Shown here: positions 5,612 to 5,855 of the stretch, piece after piece | How positions within the stretch are numbered: the first letter of the stretch is position 1 | How the letters are laid out: each line of letters opens with the position of its first letter | From: DATAQC01 sp051001215 | GTDB lineage: Bacteria; Actinomycetota; Acidimicrobiia; Acidimicrobiales; AC-14 | NCBI GenBank assembly: GCA_051001215.1 | Contig: JBPCNP010000058.1 | Location: forward strand, 1-5,855 | Direction of reading: 5' to 3' | Length of the DNA stretch: 5,855 nt | Made by a program: the position numbers and the translations under genes | Notes under the pieces: model-generated | The model's database searches: none | What the model saw: the letters and a program-made list of their open reading frames with translations, nothing else | Told to the model about the DNA's origin: nothing

Positions 5612-5737
5612 ATGGCCGCTTCGGAGCACGGCCCCCCCGGGCCGGGCCTGACGGAGATCCCGAGCCGGGCGGCCAAGGCCTTCGTCTTCGCCCTTCCTCG
5701 GCATATTCGTGATGTGCGGTGTTTCCAGCCTAGGTGA
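5612..5737 (+). pseudogene. Possible truncated start of a divergent gene
   Basis: A 41-codon frame starting at ATG 5612, divergent from the DUF971 gene. It begins MAASEHGPPGPGLTEIPSRA and continues AKAFVFALPRHIRDV before stopping at 5737. The LTEIP followed closely by SRAAKA resembles the LTEIPEHLLxRSR-type N-termini of some actinobacterial proteins with the middle missing; this is recalled from memory and unverified. The first 24 codons or so are G/C-rich at third positions and the later ones are not, consistent with a join near 5680-5700. An AGGG (5596-5599) lies 12 bases before this ATG and 7 before an out-of-frame ATG. The gap to the DUF971 start is very small for two promoters. Chance is a serious alternative. 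Confidence 0.2.
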
Positions 5738-5739
5738 GC

Positions 5740-5855
5740 GAGCAGAAAGTCGGCAGAAGTGCTCGCGATCTGCATCGGGGTTTGAGAGGATGACAACGGC
5801 GTAGTTCTCCACTTCCCCGGAGGTCGGTGTGCTCGGTCGGGTTGATCCGCAATGT
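5740..5855 (-). pseudogene. Possible remnant of a GEVED-domain surface protein
   Basis: Entering from the right edge on the minus strand, one frame reads TSGEVENYAVVILSNPDA (about 5824-5771). This matches the GEVEDY-x-V-x-I ending of the GEVED domain, found in secreted or surface proteins. The neighbouring frame reads LRINPTEHTDLRGSGE just upstream, also suggestive of that domain's last strands, so the conserved part may be split by a frameshift near 5815. No stop follows in the GEVENY frame until 5204, so any real gene has lost its end. G/C content by hand count of 5738-5855 is about 59%, lower than the exporter. Too little is visible for a firm call. Confidence 0.25.

Noticed and set aside
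5584..5796. N-terminal 71 residues of the longest DUF971 frame
   Set aside because: They precede the conserved domain, look random, and overlap the possible plus-strand gene; nearer GTG starts fit the family length.
5204..5812. 202-codon minus-strand open frame
   Set aside because: Most of it is an Arg/His-rich out-of-frame shadow of DUF971. Only its first residues (GEVED-like) are of interest and are reported separately.
1..5855. CRISPR array, tRNA, rRNA, insertion sequence or attachment site
   Set aside because: I saw no regularly spaced repeats, no tRNA cloverleaf, no transposase motifs and no terminal inverted repeats. The 10-bp inverted repeat at 1355-1387 is a local hairpin, not an element end.

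Overview
The window looks like chromosomal DNA from a high-GC actinobacterium. An Acidimicrobiia-like lineage is possible, but nothing here fixes the class. The pointers are strong G/C bias at third codon positions in the large gene, GTG and other non-ATG starts, promoters placed for leaderless transcripts, and a fused two-half ABC exporter of a type familiar from Actinobacteria (compare Rv0194 of Mycobacterium tuberculosis).

Left part (1 to about 1350): a small plus-strand operon driven by a well-placed sigma70-type promoter (TTGCCA, 17 bp, TAGACT). It encodes a short PadR-family winged-helix regulator and, overlapping it by about 10 bases, a membrane-anchored protein of unknown function. 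This part is less G/C-rich and less codon-biased than the rest. It ends in a gene-poor stretch of about 290 bases with one good hairpin.

Middle part (about 1351 to 5592): a minus-strand pair. A small DUF971 protein (GBBH-like N-terminal fold) with two CxCxxC clusters lies upstream. It is followed in the same reading frame by a very large ABC exporter with TMD1-NBD1-linker-TMD2-NBD2 order. The exporter is asymmetric. NBD1 has Asp in place of the catalytic Glu and Glu in place of the Q-loop Gln, while NBD2 has a degenerate LSSGQ signature. This is the pattern of heterodimeric exporters with one consensus and one degenerate ATP site, here in a single chain. Its first canonical start (GTG at 5118) lies inside conserved sequence, so translation probably begins upstream, perhaps at a CTG at 5220. 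Its 3' end carries a perfect 10-bp inverted repeat, a second hairpin, and an ATGA overlap with a 28-codon open frame that may be a truncated next gene.

Right part (about 5593 to 5855): no intact gene. I see a possible truncated start of a plus-strand gene (5612-5737) and, on the minus strand at the edge, a GEVED-like peptide whose conserved parts sit in two frames. The dense middle block is thus flanked on both sides by what may be broken genes and less G/C-rich DNA, which suggests rearrangement boundaries or assembly joins. I found no convincing new multi-gene system. The points most worth checking are the exporter's start, its asymmetric ATP sites, the PadR/membrane-protein pair and the two flanking junctions.
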